A stretch of DNA of 64,000 nucleotides from Rehmannia glutinosa (lineage: Eukaryota; Streptophyta; Magnoliopsida; Lamiales; Orobanchaceae). The DNA lies in contig CM071935.1 of assembly GCA_016081115.2 (NCBI GenBank), positions 22,672,653-22,736,652 on the forward strand, read 5' to 3'. Shown one piece after another: positions 21,647 to 32,231 of the stretch. How positions within the stretch are numbered: the stretch's first letter is position 1; the number at the start of each line of letters is the position of its first letter. Made by a program: the position numbers and the translations under genes. The notes under the pieces were generated by a model. That model was not told the DNA's origin, searched no databases, and saw nothing but the letters and a program-made list of their open reading frames with translations.

Positions 21647-22667
21647 GGTTTACGTTTGCATTTTGCATGTTTTTAAAACTTAGGGGCGAAAAATCGGATT
21701 TTTGGTTGAAAATTCGGATTTTGTTAAAATTGGCAAGACAGTGGGCTGAAGAGGTTGAGGGCAACCGGTCGCCCTCAACGTCGACCGGTCGCCCTCAACG
21801 TCGACCGGTCGCCCTCAACCACGACCGGTCGCCCTAAGCCAAATTTTGGATTAAAACCGTTCTGTCTTCAGCATTCGTTATTTTAACTTCTTTTTGCCAT
21901 TTTTCGTCCCATTTGCCAAATTCACACAAATTTCACTCAAAATTTGTTTTCATGCATTCAATTCATATCTTGGACCTTATATAGCATGTTTATCATCATC
22001 ATCGCTCATATTTGCCGATCAAATGGTAAGAATTTTCCTTTCTTTGCTCAATTGGGTTGAACCCTAGAGCTTGTGGCTTTCTTGTATATTTCTTGATGAA
22101 ATTATCTTATGATCATGATGAGCTTAGTTGTTATATTGTATTGTATGATGCTTGGTATGATTTGGTGATGAAAATTTTTGGCTTGATTCATTTACAAGGG
22201 CTCTATACAACTTCTTTTAATTTTTACGCCCACATAGTGTTCGATGAAATGTCACAATGAAAATTTCAACTTCTACATGACTCTCTTGCTTCCAAAAGTC
22301 TTAAATACTTATTGAGATCATGTCTTGGCATATAAAACGAGCGTATGAACTCTTCATGATACATTTCTCCCATTTTCTTTGGATTTTAAGCCTAAATTGT
22401 TCAAAGGTTGATAAACCGTTTCTTTGGCGCACTTTGATATAATTGTATGATGTTTTTATCTTCCTAACATTCTTTTTGATGATTCCAAAGGGGGAGAAAC
22501 AGGAAATTGGCTCGTTAGCTAAAAGAAGCTAATAAAAGCTCACAATAAAAGCTATAAGCTATGGCTTCCTAAAGCCAAGTATACCTAGTCCATGGCTTGT
22601 ATTATGGACTTAATTGCAAAAGATTATAGTATTTTGACAGGGGGAGCTTCGTAGCTTATGATGTTTA
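21647..22667 (+). other. 3' internal region of element A before the nested element
   Basis: No coding region. It contains the GACCGGTC tandem repeat (21762-21836), a polypurine tract CAAAGGGGGAGAAAC near 22487, an AGCT-rich stretch with several AAGCTATAAGCTAT-like inverted words (22500-22580) and another purine tract GACAGGGGGAGCTT near 22637. The same blocks occur in F and B, so they are family features. Element F entered at 22667/22668. Confidence 0.6.
21762..21836 (+). repeat. Four tandem copies of a 20-bp GACCGGTCGCCCTCAACG unit
   Basis: About 115 bp after the end of pol, AACCGGTCGCCCTCAACGTC and similar units repeat four times with a period near 20 bp. Each contains the palindrome ACCGGT. 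The same palindrome is scattered in the U3 of all LTRs of the family and occurs at 27517-27555 in F at the equivalent place. Confidence 0.85.
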
Positions 22668-24151
22668 TGTTTGATACATGTTTTTATCTTAATTTTGATG
22701 ATTTTATTTTTACACCAAAACAATGTTTTTAATTGTTGTCCAAATACTCCTAAATGATTTAAAATGATTTTAATATTTTCCGGAGTATTTCTTCAAGTTT
22801 TATTTTAGATAAAATTGGACAACACTTTTAATGATTTTATGGTTATAAGTTTTTACTTCAAAACAAGGTTCCTAAATGTTGTCTAAATACTCCCGATTGG
22901 TTTAAAACGTTTTTACTAAATTTTTGGAGTATTTATTGAGTTTTATTTTCGACAAAAATTGGACAACATTTCTGTCTCGAGGTCAACCGGTCGCCGTAGA
23001 GGGGCAACCCGTACCTGAAGATGAATTTTGGAACAAAAAATGAGACGGACTTGAAAAAGACCAGGTCAACCGGTCGACCAGGGTGTCGACCGGTGACGTC
23101 GACCGGTCGACCCCATGTCGACCGATACCTTGGAGCAAAACATTGAAACAGAACATTGCTCTTCGACAAAACCATTGAGGGGGACCGTTCAGGGTCTAGG
23201 TCGACCGGTCGATGTACCCCCTGACCGGTCGCCCTATGTTGTTTTGCTGTGTATTCTTCAAACGTCTATTTGCATCGGTCGCATCTATCTTTTGACAAAA
23301 TTCGACCGTTTGGATGAGACAAACTTTCCTTAAAATGTGGGATTGATTTCTAACAGCTATATTCTTGTTTTTAATTGCATTTTTCTGTAGATTTTCAATC
23401 CCCAAGAGGAGCCTATGCTTGATCAATCATCTCCTATAAATAGAGGAAGTTTTGGAGCAACCAAAACAACAAGTGAGATACAACACAACAAGATACACTT
23501 CAAGCAAATATTTGTTCTTCATAGTTATTATTCTTGTTATAATTTTCCTAGCTTATCACTTTCACATCTTGAGGTCTAGGCTATTCTTGATTACACTTGC
23601 ACTCAATTGTATAATTCATTATCGAGTTGTAATCTTGAATTTTTGGATTATCATTCAACACAAGATGTCCTTGTGAGTGTTCTTGTGGTAAGAACACACT
23701 TGGGTGATCTAGGTGTTAGGTGTAAGAAGATTGTGGTAATCTTCTTGTCGAGGTGTTGAAGAATTTGGTATTATACAAGGTTGAAGATTGTGGTAATCTT
23801 CACAAGGTTCCGTTGGAGATTGTGGTAATCTTCAAAAGAGATTGTGGTAATCTCAAAGGTGGTGTTGAAGAAGAGTGTGGTGCTCTTCAAGGTGTTGTTG
23901 TAAGTTGGTGTTGTATTAATTTTGGTAATTAATAAAATCTTTTTTCTTTTTGAAACCCATCCCGGATATACTGGGGTGGTAGAGGATTAGGCCCTAGATG
24001 GGTTGAACCTCTATAAATCGACGTGTGTTTTTACATTCCGCACCTTTATTATTGTCTTTGAGCATTCGGTTCGAAAAAGAGGGTAAAATCGAAAAGATGG
24101 AGATAATCTATTCACCCCCCCTCTAGATTATCGTAGCCGCTTGGACTTACA
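22668..24151 (+). repeat. 5' LTR of element F
   Basis: 1484 bp, TGTTTGATACATG to CTTGGACTTACA. Compared with A, the U3 holds an internal duplication: a block with CAAAACAATGT, TGTTGTCCAAATACTCC, GGAGTATTT and TTGGACAACA occurs at about 22690-22826 and again, diverged, at 22827-22970. ACCGGT palindromes follow (22983-23230), then a TATA box at 23435-23442, the hairpin array, AATAAA near 23930 and the U5 inverted repeat near 24096-24132. Confidence 0.9.
23677..23888 (+). repeat. Array of GTGGT-loop hairpins in element F 5' LTR
   Basis: Stems around GTGGT are GTGTTCTT/AAGAACAC (23677-23697), AAGAAGATT/AATCTTCTT (about 23724), TGAAGATT/AATCTTCA, TTGGAGATT/AATCTTCAA with one G-T, GAGATT/AATCTC and GAAGAGT/GCTCTTC. 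One more (GAAGAAT with loop TTGGT) has lost its right arm here but keeps it in the 3' LTR near 29750. The stems differ from those of A, yet pairing is kept. Confidence 0.8.
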
Positions 24152-24153
24152 AG

Positions 24154-24166
24154 TGGTATCAAAGCC
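24154..24166 (+). other. Primer binding site of element F
   Basis: TGGTATCAAAGCC, identical to the site of A, two bases after the 5' LTR; initiator tRNA-Met type. Confidence 0.85.
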
Positions 24167-24189
24167 AAATTCTTTGGCAAGCTCGTTTC

Positions 24190-25618
24190 ACATCGCGAGT
24201 GAAGAGGAACGATCGTCCACTACGAACGAAGCTCATCTTTCCGGCACCTCCACCACCAAGCCACCTCTATTTGATTCCAAAAATTATATATTTTGGAAAG
24301 AAAGAATGGAATGCTATTTACAAGGTTGCGGGTTTGATATTTGGAACATCATCATCAATGGAGAATCCATTCCAATGAAGACACACCACACACCTCCAAA
24401 GGCCTCAAAGAGCTAAATGATGAAGAGAAGAAAATCATCTCCTTAAATGGTAAAGCTCTCAATATTTTATATTGTTCACTTACTAATTTGGAATATGAAC
24501 ATATTGTAGGAATTCGATCGGAACATGAAGTATGGCAAAAATTAGAAGCCATCTATGGAGTATTTGCAAATGAAAGGAGTCAAACAAAAGCATCTACTTC
24601 TCAAAGGGATACAAGTTCAAATCTAAGGAACAAGCCTTTCACAACTTCCAACAATGAAGTAGTCGAACAATGTTTTATGGGCATCGAAGAAGAAAACGAG
24701 GTATGTCTTAAACCCTCTACTTCCTATGATATTGTTATAAAAAATAATTATAGTGATTTGCAAAATGATTTTGATGAACTTCAAAATGAATTCCAAAGTT
24801 TACTTGTTAAATACAAAAATTTGAAAAAGGAATTCAATGTTTTGAAAGTTGATAAGGATAATTTACTTACTACTTATGAATCACTATCATGTGCTCACAT
24901 CACCACACTTGATAAGGTTAGAATCCTTGAAAAAGAAAATAGTACTCTTGTTGAGGATATTAATTGCATGAAAAAGGATTTATCAAAATCCAACTTGAGT
25001 ACCGATAAAATGACCAATATTGTTGATAGTTGTGATAAATTGAAACAAGGACTTGACCATAAGCCTAATGTCATTAATCATATGAAAAATAGTCAAGTCT
25101 CTAAGCATGTTGGTCATTACACTTCTAGAATTATTACATGCTTCTATTGTGGTAAAAAGGGTCATACGGTAAATACTTGTCGGGCTAGAAATAGCTCTAA
25201 TTATTGTTGGAGACCCAAAAGTCTCAAGACTAATCCCAAAGGACCCAAGCACTTGAGGGTACCACAAAACAATGTCATTTTAGGTACCCGACGGATTAAT
25301 AATCGAAGAAAATTCATGCCGCCAAGGAAACATCAAATGAGCATCTCATTTTATCAAAGAAGGAGAAAACATTTTCAACAAAGCCAATTTTCAAGAAGAG
25401 GATATAATCAAAAATGGAAAGAACACAATCCTTGGAAATGGCAAAGACATCATCAACAAGATGATCTTCCAAGAGAAAGACACTTTCAAAAATGGGAAGG
25501 CCACAATGCTTGGAAATGGAGCAATTGGAGAAACCATCATCAACAAGAAGATTTTCAAACGGGAAGATATCATCAACAATGGGAACGACACAACCCATGG
25601 AAATGGCGAAATTGGTAA
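24190..25618 (+). pseudogene. gag: gag remnant of element F with central deletion
   Basis: The start region corresponds to A (EEERSSTTNEAHLSGT, then FLQ-like CYLQGCGFDIWN), but the ATG seems lost. A frameshift near 24400 leads to the second frame (24341-25618). After HEVWQKLEAIYG the capsid core present in A, roughly 120 residues or more, is missing and the sequence jumps to FANERSQTK. The C-terminal half is kept, with coiled-coil-like repeats, the knuckle CFYCGKKGHTVNTC near 25140 and a long tail with repeated HNPWKW and HHQQDD/HHQQED words, ending in WKWRNW. Element B has the same deletion joint. Confidence 0.87.
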
Positions 25619-26370
25619 ACCGTATCTCCCTATTTAAATATGCATTTTATTTTTGCATGTTCTTATTTGTGTTTAAATTGCAAAATGAGTTTTAAAATTT
25701 ATAAGGTCTTCAATAAATATTTGTGTTTTTAAAATCCTTTGAAAATGAGACCTTACATGTTGTTTTTAAACTCTTATGGATTTCTATAGCATTAGTATGT
25801 TTTGTGATATCTCTTATTACTTGGCCTACACTTGTGCTATTATATCTTGTGCAATATTTGTTTAAAGTATTGTGTAGGACTCATGTATATTCACAAATGG
25901 CTATCTACGTCATAATATGTCAAGAGTGACATAAACTATCGAGGTACGCTCATCATTGGTATTCATCTTATAGACTCGATACATTTGTGTCATATGACTA
26001 TGTGCTTATTTTATACAAGTGCCATTAAGAGGATGTTTTGATTTTTTGAAAAGGCATTATTTGACATAGCTTAGTTATGCATTTTATTGCACATATAAAT
26101 GTCATTATTCTTGGATACTTGTGTCAAACCTCTTGTTCATATGATTCTTGTAAATGAGGTCTCAACTATGTGCTCTCTTATTGTCAAATTTCAAAAGAGA
26201 CCTTATGTAGCTTTCTTAAGCTTATTTGAACTTGAATGATTTATTAGACTCTTGATGATGCATAGTATGTGGTGCTTAAAATAGTGTATCTATTATTCGA
26301 TATTACTATGCTCGTGTCCAAAATATCTTGTTAAGATTTTGCAGAAATTTGTGATATGTCGCAACAAGTT
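25619..26370 (+). other. Decayed stretch of element F between gag and the RT remnant
   Basis: No integrase motifs are recognisable. The stretch is AT-rich with many stops in all frames. Either integrase was deleted or this is other retroelement sequence beyond recognition. Confidence 0.5.
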
Positions 26371-27395
26371 TGATGAACAAGACAAGGTTAGTAGCTCAAT
26401 GATATTGTCAAGAAGAAGGTAATGATTTTGATGTAATATTTGCACTCATAGCACATTTAGAAGTTATTTGCACTTTACTTGCCCATTCTTGTTTTGAGAA
26501 AATTTCAAGCTTTACCAAATGGATGTTAAATCCAATTTTCTAAATGGTTTTATTCAAATAGAAGTCTATCGGAGTTTAAAATTTTTGGCCAAATGTTTTT
26601 TTATAAAAGGCCTTGTACGGTTGATACAAGTACCCCGTATATGGTTTGATAGACTTAGCTATTTTTGCAAAATAATTTTACAAAAGGTAAAGTTGATACT
26701 ACACTTCTTGTTGTGAAAAAAGGGCAAGGTTGTTTACTTGTGCAAATTTATGTTGATGCTACTAATGAATTATTGTGCAAGTTATTTTCTAAATTGATGC
26801 AAGGTGAACTTAAGATGATCATAATGGGGGAGCTAAAATTTCTTCAAGTTAAACAATGCCAAGAAAGTGGTTATAATTCAGAATCAAAATATACAAAAGA
26901 AGAAGTGAGACATTGAAGAAGAAAGAACTATTTCAACCTATATGACTACAAATGCGAAAATTGACAAAAGGTTGAAGTAGGCTTTGACAAACATATTCGA
27001 GGTATGTTCATTCGTTTATTACTCCTTAGACTCGATATTCTATATGCCTTATGTCTATATGCTCGACTTAAAACAATCCCAACGAATCTCTTTAAAGTGT
27101 CGTTAAAAGAAATTTTCAAATATTTGTAAGGCACTTCTTCTTATGACTTGTTCATTCAAAGTTTTAAAATGTTATTATTTTTCGGGATAACAAGTCCGGT
27201 GTAAATTTTATTTTTCAAAATATGGTTCGTCATAATCGAACTAAACATATTGAGATTCTATATTTTTTTTGGATTGCATGTTTTAACAAAAACTTGAGAT
27301 GTGTTTAATTCCATCTCAAAGATAACTCGCGGACTTTTTAATCGCTCACCGCCGAGTATTTTATCTCATTTCGAGCTTGATTAAGACATAATGTA
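26370..27395 (+). pseudogene. pol: Reverse transcriptase/RNase H remnant of element F
   Basis: Pieces of copia RT are readable in shifting frames: YCQEEGNDFDV near 26408, WMDVKSNFLNGF near 26519, FTKGKVDTTLLV near 26678 and LLVQIYVDATN near 26735. The YVDD site has lost the second Asp and the following DIIFG. RNase H and the C-terminal tail region to about 27395 are only traceable by order. Heavily mutated compared with the LTRs of the same element, so the mother element was already pol-defective. Confidence 0.8.
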
Positions 27396-28660
27396 TATTG
27401 AATAAGGTCTACGTTTGCATTTTGCACGTTTTTAAAACTTAGAGGCGAAAAATCGGATTTTTGGATCAAACTTCGGAATTTGCAAAACAGAAAGAAGCAG
27501 TGGGCTGAAGGAGCTGAGGCCGACCGGTCGCCCAGCCCTCCAACCGGTCGCCCCTGCTGATTTTTCAAATAAAATGCGTCTGTGTTCCAGACTTAGCCAT
27601 TTTTGGCTCTTTTGGCCATTTTTCGTCCCCTTCGCAAATTGCACACAAATTTCACTCCAAATTTATTTTGTTGCATACATTTCATATCTTGAACCTATTT
27701 AGGCTTGATTATCATCATCATTGCTCGTCTTTACAGATTAAATAGTAAACATTTCACTACCTTATCTCAATTGGGTTGAACCCTTGAGAACTTGGCCTAT
27801 ATGTATTTTCTTGATGAAATTTGTCTATGTTTGTGATGAGATTGTTATCTATGATGTATTGTATTATGTTTAAACTGATTTGGTGATGAAAAACTTGGCT
27901 TGATTACATTTACAAGGGCTATATACACCTTCTTCAAACTTTGACGCCCGCCAAGTGTTCGATAAAATGCTTCAATGAAAAACTCATCACCTACATGATT
28001 CCCTTATTTTCAAATGTCTTAAAATCTTATTGAGATCATGTTTTTGGTTAACAAAATGAGCTTATGGATTTCTTATGATACATCTCTCCCATTTGTTTTG
28101 GATTCTAAGCTTAATTCTTTAAATGGTTGATAAATCGTATTGTTGGCGCACTTTGATAAACTTGTATGATGTTTTTATCATCCTAACATTCTTTTTGATG
28201 ATTCCAAAGAGGGAGAAACAAGAAATTGGCTCATTAGCTCAAAAAAGCTAATAAAAGCTTGTTATAAAAGCTATAAGCTATGGCTCTTAAAAACCATAAG
28301 TTGTGAATTATTTTTAGTCCAATTGTTGCTTGATGGACTTATATACTTGTCTAATGATGATTTACTTGTCTAATGATGTTTTGTTGACAGGGGAGCTTAT
28401 AAGCTCTTGAACAATATGTAAAAGCTAAGCTTTTAGCTTATGGTTAAATGCTTTTACACTACTCTTGATGTGCTTGTTGATAGGGGCAGCTTGTGCTTAT
28501 TATTGAATATATTTACTCCCTTACTTGGTTGCTTATGTATTTTGGAAATTTTGGTTGCTTCCAAACGGTTAGATGTTTTTACCGGAAAATTGTTTTTAAA
28601 ATTATCCTCCTAATTTTTCTAAAAGTTGTTTTGGTTTGTAATCATCAAAAAGGGGGAGAT
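27396..28660 (+). other. 3' internal region of element F
   Basis: Same plan as in A: two ACCGGTCGCCC palindromes (27517-27555), a purine tract near 28203 (CAAAGAGGGAGAAAC), AGCT-rich inverted words (28225-28310), a second tract near 28390 (GACAGGGGAGCTT) and the final polypurine tract before the 3' LTR. No coding region. Confidence 0.6.
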
Positions 28661-30140
28661 TGTTTGATACATGTTTTTATCTTAATTTTGATGATTTTAT
28701 TTTTACACCAAAACAATGTTTTTAATTGTTGTCCAAATACTCCTAAATGATTTAAAATGGTTTTAATATTTTCCGGAGTATTTCTTCAAGTTTTATTTTA
28801 GATAAAATTGGACAACACTTTTAATGATTTTATGGTTATATGTTTTTACTTCAAAACAAGGTTCCTAAATGTTGTCTAAATACTCCCGATTGGTTTAAAA
28901 CATTTTTACTAAATTTTCGGAGTATTTATTGAGTTTTATTTTCGACAAAAATTGGACAACATTTCTGTCTCGAGGTCAACCGGTCGCCGTAGAGGGCAAC
29001 CCGTACCTGAAGATGAATTTTGGAACAAAAAATGAGACGGACTTGAAAAAGACCAGGTCGACCAGGGTGTCGTCGGTGGCGTCGGCGTCGACCCCATGTC
29101 GCCGGTACACTGGAGCAAAACATTGAAACAGAACATTGCTCTTCGAAAAAACCATTGAGGGGGACCAGTCAGGGTCTAGGTCGACCGGTCGATGTCCCCC
29201 CTGACCGTCGCCCTATGTTGTTTTGCTGTGTATTCTTCAAACGTCTATTTCTGTGCGACCGGTCGCCCTATCTTTTGACAGCAAAATTCTGACCGTTTGA
29301 CAGCAGACGAACTTTCCTTAAAATGTGGGATTGATTTCTAACAACTATATTCTTGTTTTTAATTGTATTTTTCGGTATATTTTCAATCCCCAAGAGGAGC
29401 CTATGCTTGATCAATCATCTCCTATAAATAGAGGAAGTTTTGGAGCAACCAAAACAACAAGTGAGATACAACACAACAAGATACACTTCAAGCAAATATT
29501 TGTTCTTCATAGTTATTATTCTTGTTGTAATTTGCCTAGCTTATCACTTTCACATCTTGAGGTCTAGGCTATTCTTGATTACACTTGCACTCAATTGTAT
29601 AATTCATTATCGAGTTGTAATCTTGAATTTTTGGGTTATCATTCAACACAAGATATCCTTGTGAGTGTTCTTGTGGTAAGAACACACTTGGGTGATCTAG
29701 GTGTTAGGTGTAAGAAGATTGTGGTAATCTTCTTGTCGAGGTGTTGAAGAATTTGGTATTCTTCAAGGTTGAAGATTGTGGTAATCTTCACAATGTTCCG
29801 TTGGAGATTGTGGTAATCTTCAAAAGAGATTGTGGTAATCTCAAAGGTGGTGTTGAAGAAGAGTGTGATGCTCTTCAAGGTGTTGTTGTAAGTTGGTGTT
29901 GTATTAATTTTGGTAATTAATAACATCTTTTTTCTTTTTGAAATCCATCCCGGATATACTGGGGTGGTAGAGGATTAGGCCCTAGGTGGGTTGAACCTCT
30001 ATAAATCGACGTGTGTTGTTTACATTCCGCACCTTTATTATTGTCTTTGAGCATTCGGTTCGAAAAAGAGGGTAAAATCGAAAAGATGGAGATAATCTAT
30101 TCACCCCCCCTCTAGATTATCGTTGTCGCTTGGACTTACA
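28661..30140 (+). repeat. 3' LTR of element F
   Basis: 1480 bp, nearly identical to the 5' LTR along most of its length. Differences cluster at ACCGGT/CGACC words near 28975-29290. The hairpin array is at 29664-29877 and includes the complete TGAAGAAT/ATTCTTCA hairpin that is broken in the 5' LTR. Confidence 0.9.
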
Positions 30141-30344
30141 GTTTATGTGCATCTTATAAAAGCTTGTTATAGCTTGTGCTTCTAGCTTATGCAATATCTC
30201 TTGTTGATATGCTCATAGATAGGGGAAGCTTTGTTTGAAATGTTTTTTAACGGATAGTTCACTCGTAAAACCTGAAAATTTATTTGTTTTCAAAATCGTC
30301 CACGAGAAAATTGTTTTGGTTTGTAATCATCAAAATGGGGAGTT
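30141..30344 (+). other. Last internal segment of element A after nested F
   Basis: It starts with the second GTTTA duplication and continues the AGCTT-rich family sequence, with GATAGGGGAAGCTT near 30220 and the polypurine tract CAAAATGGGGAGTT directly before the 3' LTR at 30345. Confidence 0.75.
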
Positions 30345-31569
30345 TGTTAGATAAATGTTTTTATCATGATTTTGATGATTTTGTTCAAATGAGTTTTTAA
30401 ACCAAAACAATGTCCCTAAATGTTGTCTAAATACTTCCGATCAATTTAAAATATTTTTACTATTTTTCGGTGTTTATTTTCAATAAAAAATTCAACAACA
30501 CATTTGTTTCAGGCTCGACCGGTCGCCCTATAGGGTAACCCGTACATGAGTTGAGTTTTGAAACAGAAAAAGGGACGTATAAAAAATGAGGGAGGGCGAC
30601 CGGTACCTGGGAGTGCCCTCTTGAAGCCTGTCTTCTCTATTTCGTATTTTAAACACCCCCAACCGGTCATGGTCTAGGGCGACCGGTCGCACCCCCCTCC
30701 GACCGGTCCCCCTGTGTAAAAATCGCAGAAATTCAATTTCAAACTTATCTCTGCGCGACCGGTCGCACCCCTGTTTTATCAAGAAACTATCATTGCATTT
30801 TCGCATGACTTTTCCCTATTTTGTGGGATTGATTTCTAACAGCTATATTGATGATTTTAAATGGTTTCTTTTGCAGCAAATCACTCCCCAAGGAGGAGCC
30901 TATGTCTGGAAATCAAATCCAAGGCCTCTCCTATAAATAGAGGCTTCATTTAAGCAACAAGATACAACACTCTATAGAAGCAAAGATCAAACAAGAAAAC
31001 ACTTTCATATATCTTGTTGTATTAGCCTTAGCACTTTCACTTGCACAAATTTGAGGTCTAGGCTTTCAATTCTTGATTACACTTGTACTCATATTGTATC
31101 ATTCATCATTGAGTTGTAATCTTGATTTTTTGGTCATCATTCAACACAAGACATCGTTGTGAGTATTCTTGTAGTAAGAATACACTTGGGTGATCTAGGT
31201 GATAGGTGTTTGAAGGTTGTGGTAATCTTCAAAGGTGTTGTAAGAGGGTTGTGGTAATCCTCAAGGTGGTGCAAGAGGGTTGTGGTAATCCTCAAGGTGT
31301 TGCAAGAGGGTTGTGGTAATCCTCAAGGTGTTGTATTATTAATTTTGGTAATTAATAAAATCTTTTTTTTTAAATCCATCCCGGATATACTGGAGTGGTA
31401 GAGGATTAGGCCCTAGGTGAGTTGAACCTCTTTAAATCGAAGTGTGCTATTTAGTTTCCGCACTTAGCATTTCGTCTTTGCTTGAATTTCCGAAAAAGAG
31501 GGCAAAATCTGAAAAACCGAGATAATCTATTCACCCCCCTCTAGATTATCGTAGCCATTTGGACTAACA
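30345..31569 (+). repeat. 3' LTR of element A
   Basis: 1225 bp, the partner of 15638-16922. It keeps GACCGGTCGC near 30750, where the 5' LTR reads GACGGCCGC. TATA box near 30933; hairpin array at 31163-31324 with the first loop changed to GTAGT; U5 inverted repeat before CTAACA. The A-rich bases 31570-31574 are the right target-site flank. Confidence 0.9.
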
Positions 31570-32231
31570 AAAAATATCTGAATTTACCTTAAAAGTATTA
31601 TTTTTATGTCACTGTATTTCCACATTAAATATATGTTATATCACTTTGCCCATGTTAGATGTTTGATGCTTAAAGTATCAGAAATTGCTTTATAAGTATC
31701 ATTAATTACCATAAAAGTATCGGTTTGTGATAAAGTTTTTGTGTACAAATATGTCAAAGTATAATGAATTACCTTAAACATAAATATGACAGAGTTAAAG
31801 TAACATTTTTATGAGCTAAAGTTAAACTTTTATGACAAAAAGGATCTAGTTTCTCAGCAAAAGTATCATGTTTTTAATACAGTCACCGATTATGAATTAA
31901 TCATCAAAATAAATATCACATAGCTTAAAGTAACACCTTTATAAGTAAAAATATCATTCTACATAACAAAAGTATCATACTTAATCATTTCTCACTTAGC
32001 ATAAACCCCTCCAATCAGTGTCTTCAGTTCACAAATATTCAACGCAAAATTATTTTATTTCTCATTTTTTCTGAATTATTTTCTTTGCGCCTACTTTTGC
32101 GATTGAAGAAAGGGAAGAGTACAATGGAAAATTGAATGAAATCACAGATGAAGCAGAAGAAGATATTCGAAACAATAAAAAAATAAAAAATAAAAAATAA
32201 CAGAAGAAAAAGGCAAATATCAAGAAGATAT
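31570..32231. other. Middle part of the host TIR element between A and B
   Basis: AT-rich, with many CTTAAAAGTATCA-like words. The first 190 bp resemble 15405-15600 on the far side of A (TTAAAAGTATTATTTTTATGTCA, then GCTTAAAGTATC, then GTATCGGTTTGTGA), so the host element had a tandem duplication of about 190-200 bp. It ends with GATAT (32227-32231), the target duplication of B. Confidence 0.65.

Larger units (their letters stand above)
22668..30140 (+). mobile_element. Element F: copia-type LTR retrotransposon nested in A, non-autonomous
   Basis: LTRs lie at 22668-24151 and 28661-30140, with ends TGTTTG and CTTACA, and a perfect 5-bp target duplication GTTTA (22663-22667 and 30141-30145). 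It has the same primer site as A. The internal part has a gag with a large central deletion, no integrase and only a decayed reverse transcriptase/RNase H remnant. It therefore must have used proteins of a relative such as A. The 3' side is framed by the polypurine tract CAAAAAGGGGGAGAT just before 28661. It is younger than A, which it interrupts. Confidence 0.93.
15638..31569 (+). mobile_element. Element A: Ty1/copia LTR retrotransposon with nested element F
   Basis: The element has two LTRs (15638-16922 and 30345-31569), a tRNA-iMet primer site and a gag-pol region in copia order (protease, integrase, reverse transcriptase, RNase H). The ends are TGTTAG and CTAACA; the flanking 5-mers are AAATA and AAAAA, a near-match target duplication. 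Without F it is about 8.5 kb. Long LTRs, a long gag with a C-terminal coiled-coil part and a CCHC knuckle suggest a SIRE/Maximus-like lineage, though this is an inference. Stops and frameshifts in gag and pol make this copy inactive. It was inserted in the TIR element and was later invaded by F. Confidence 0.88.
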
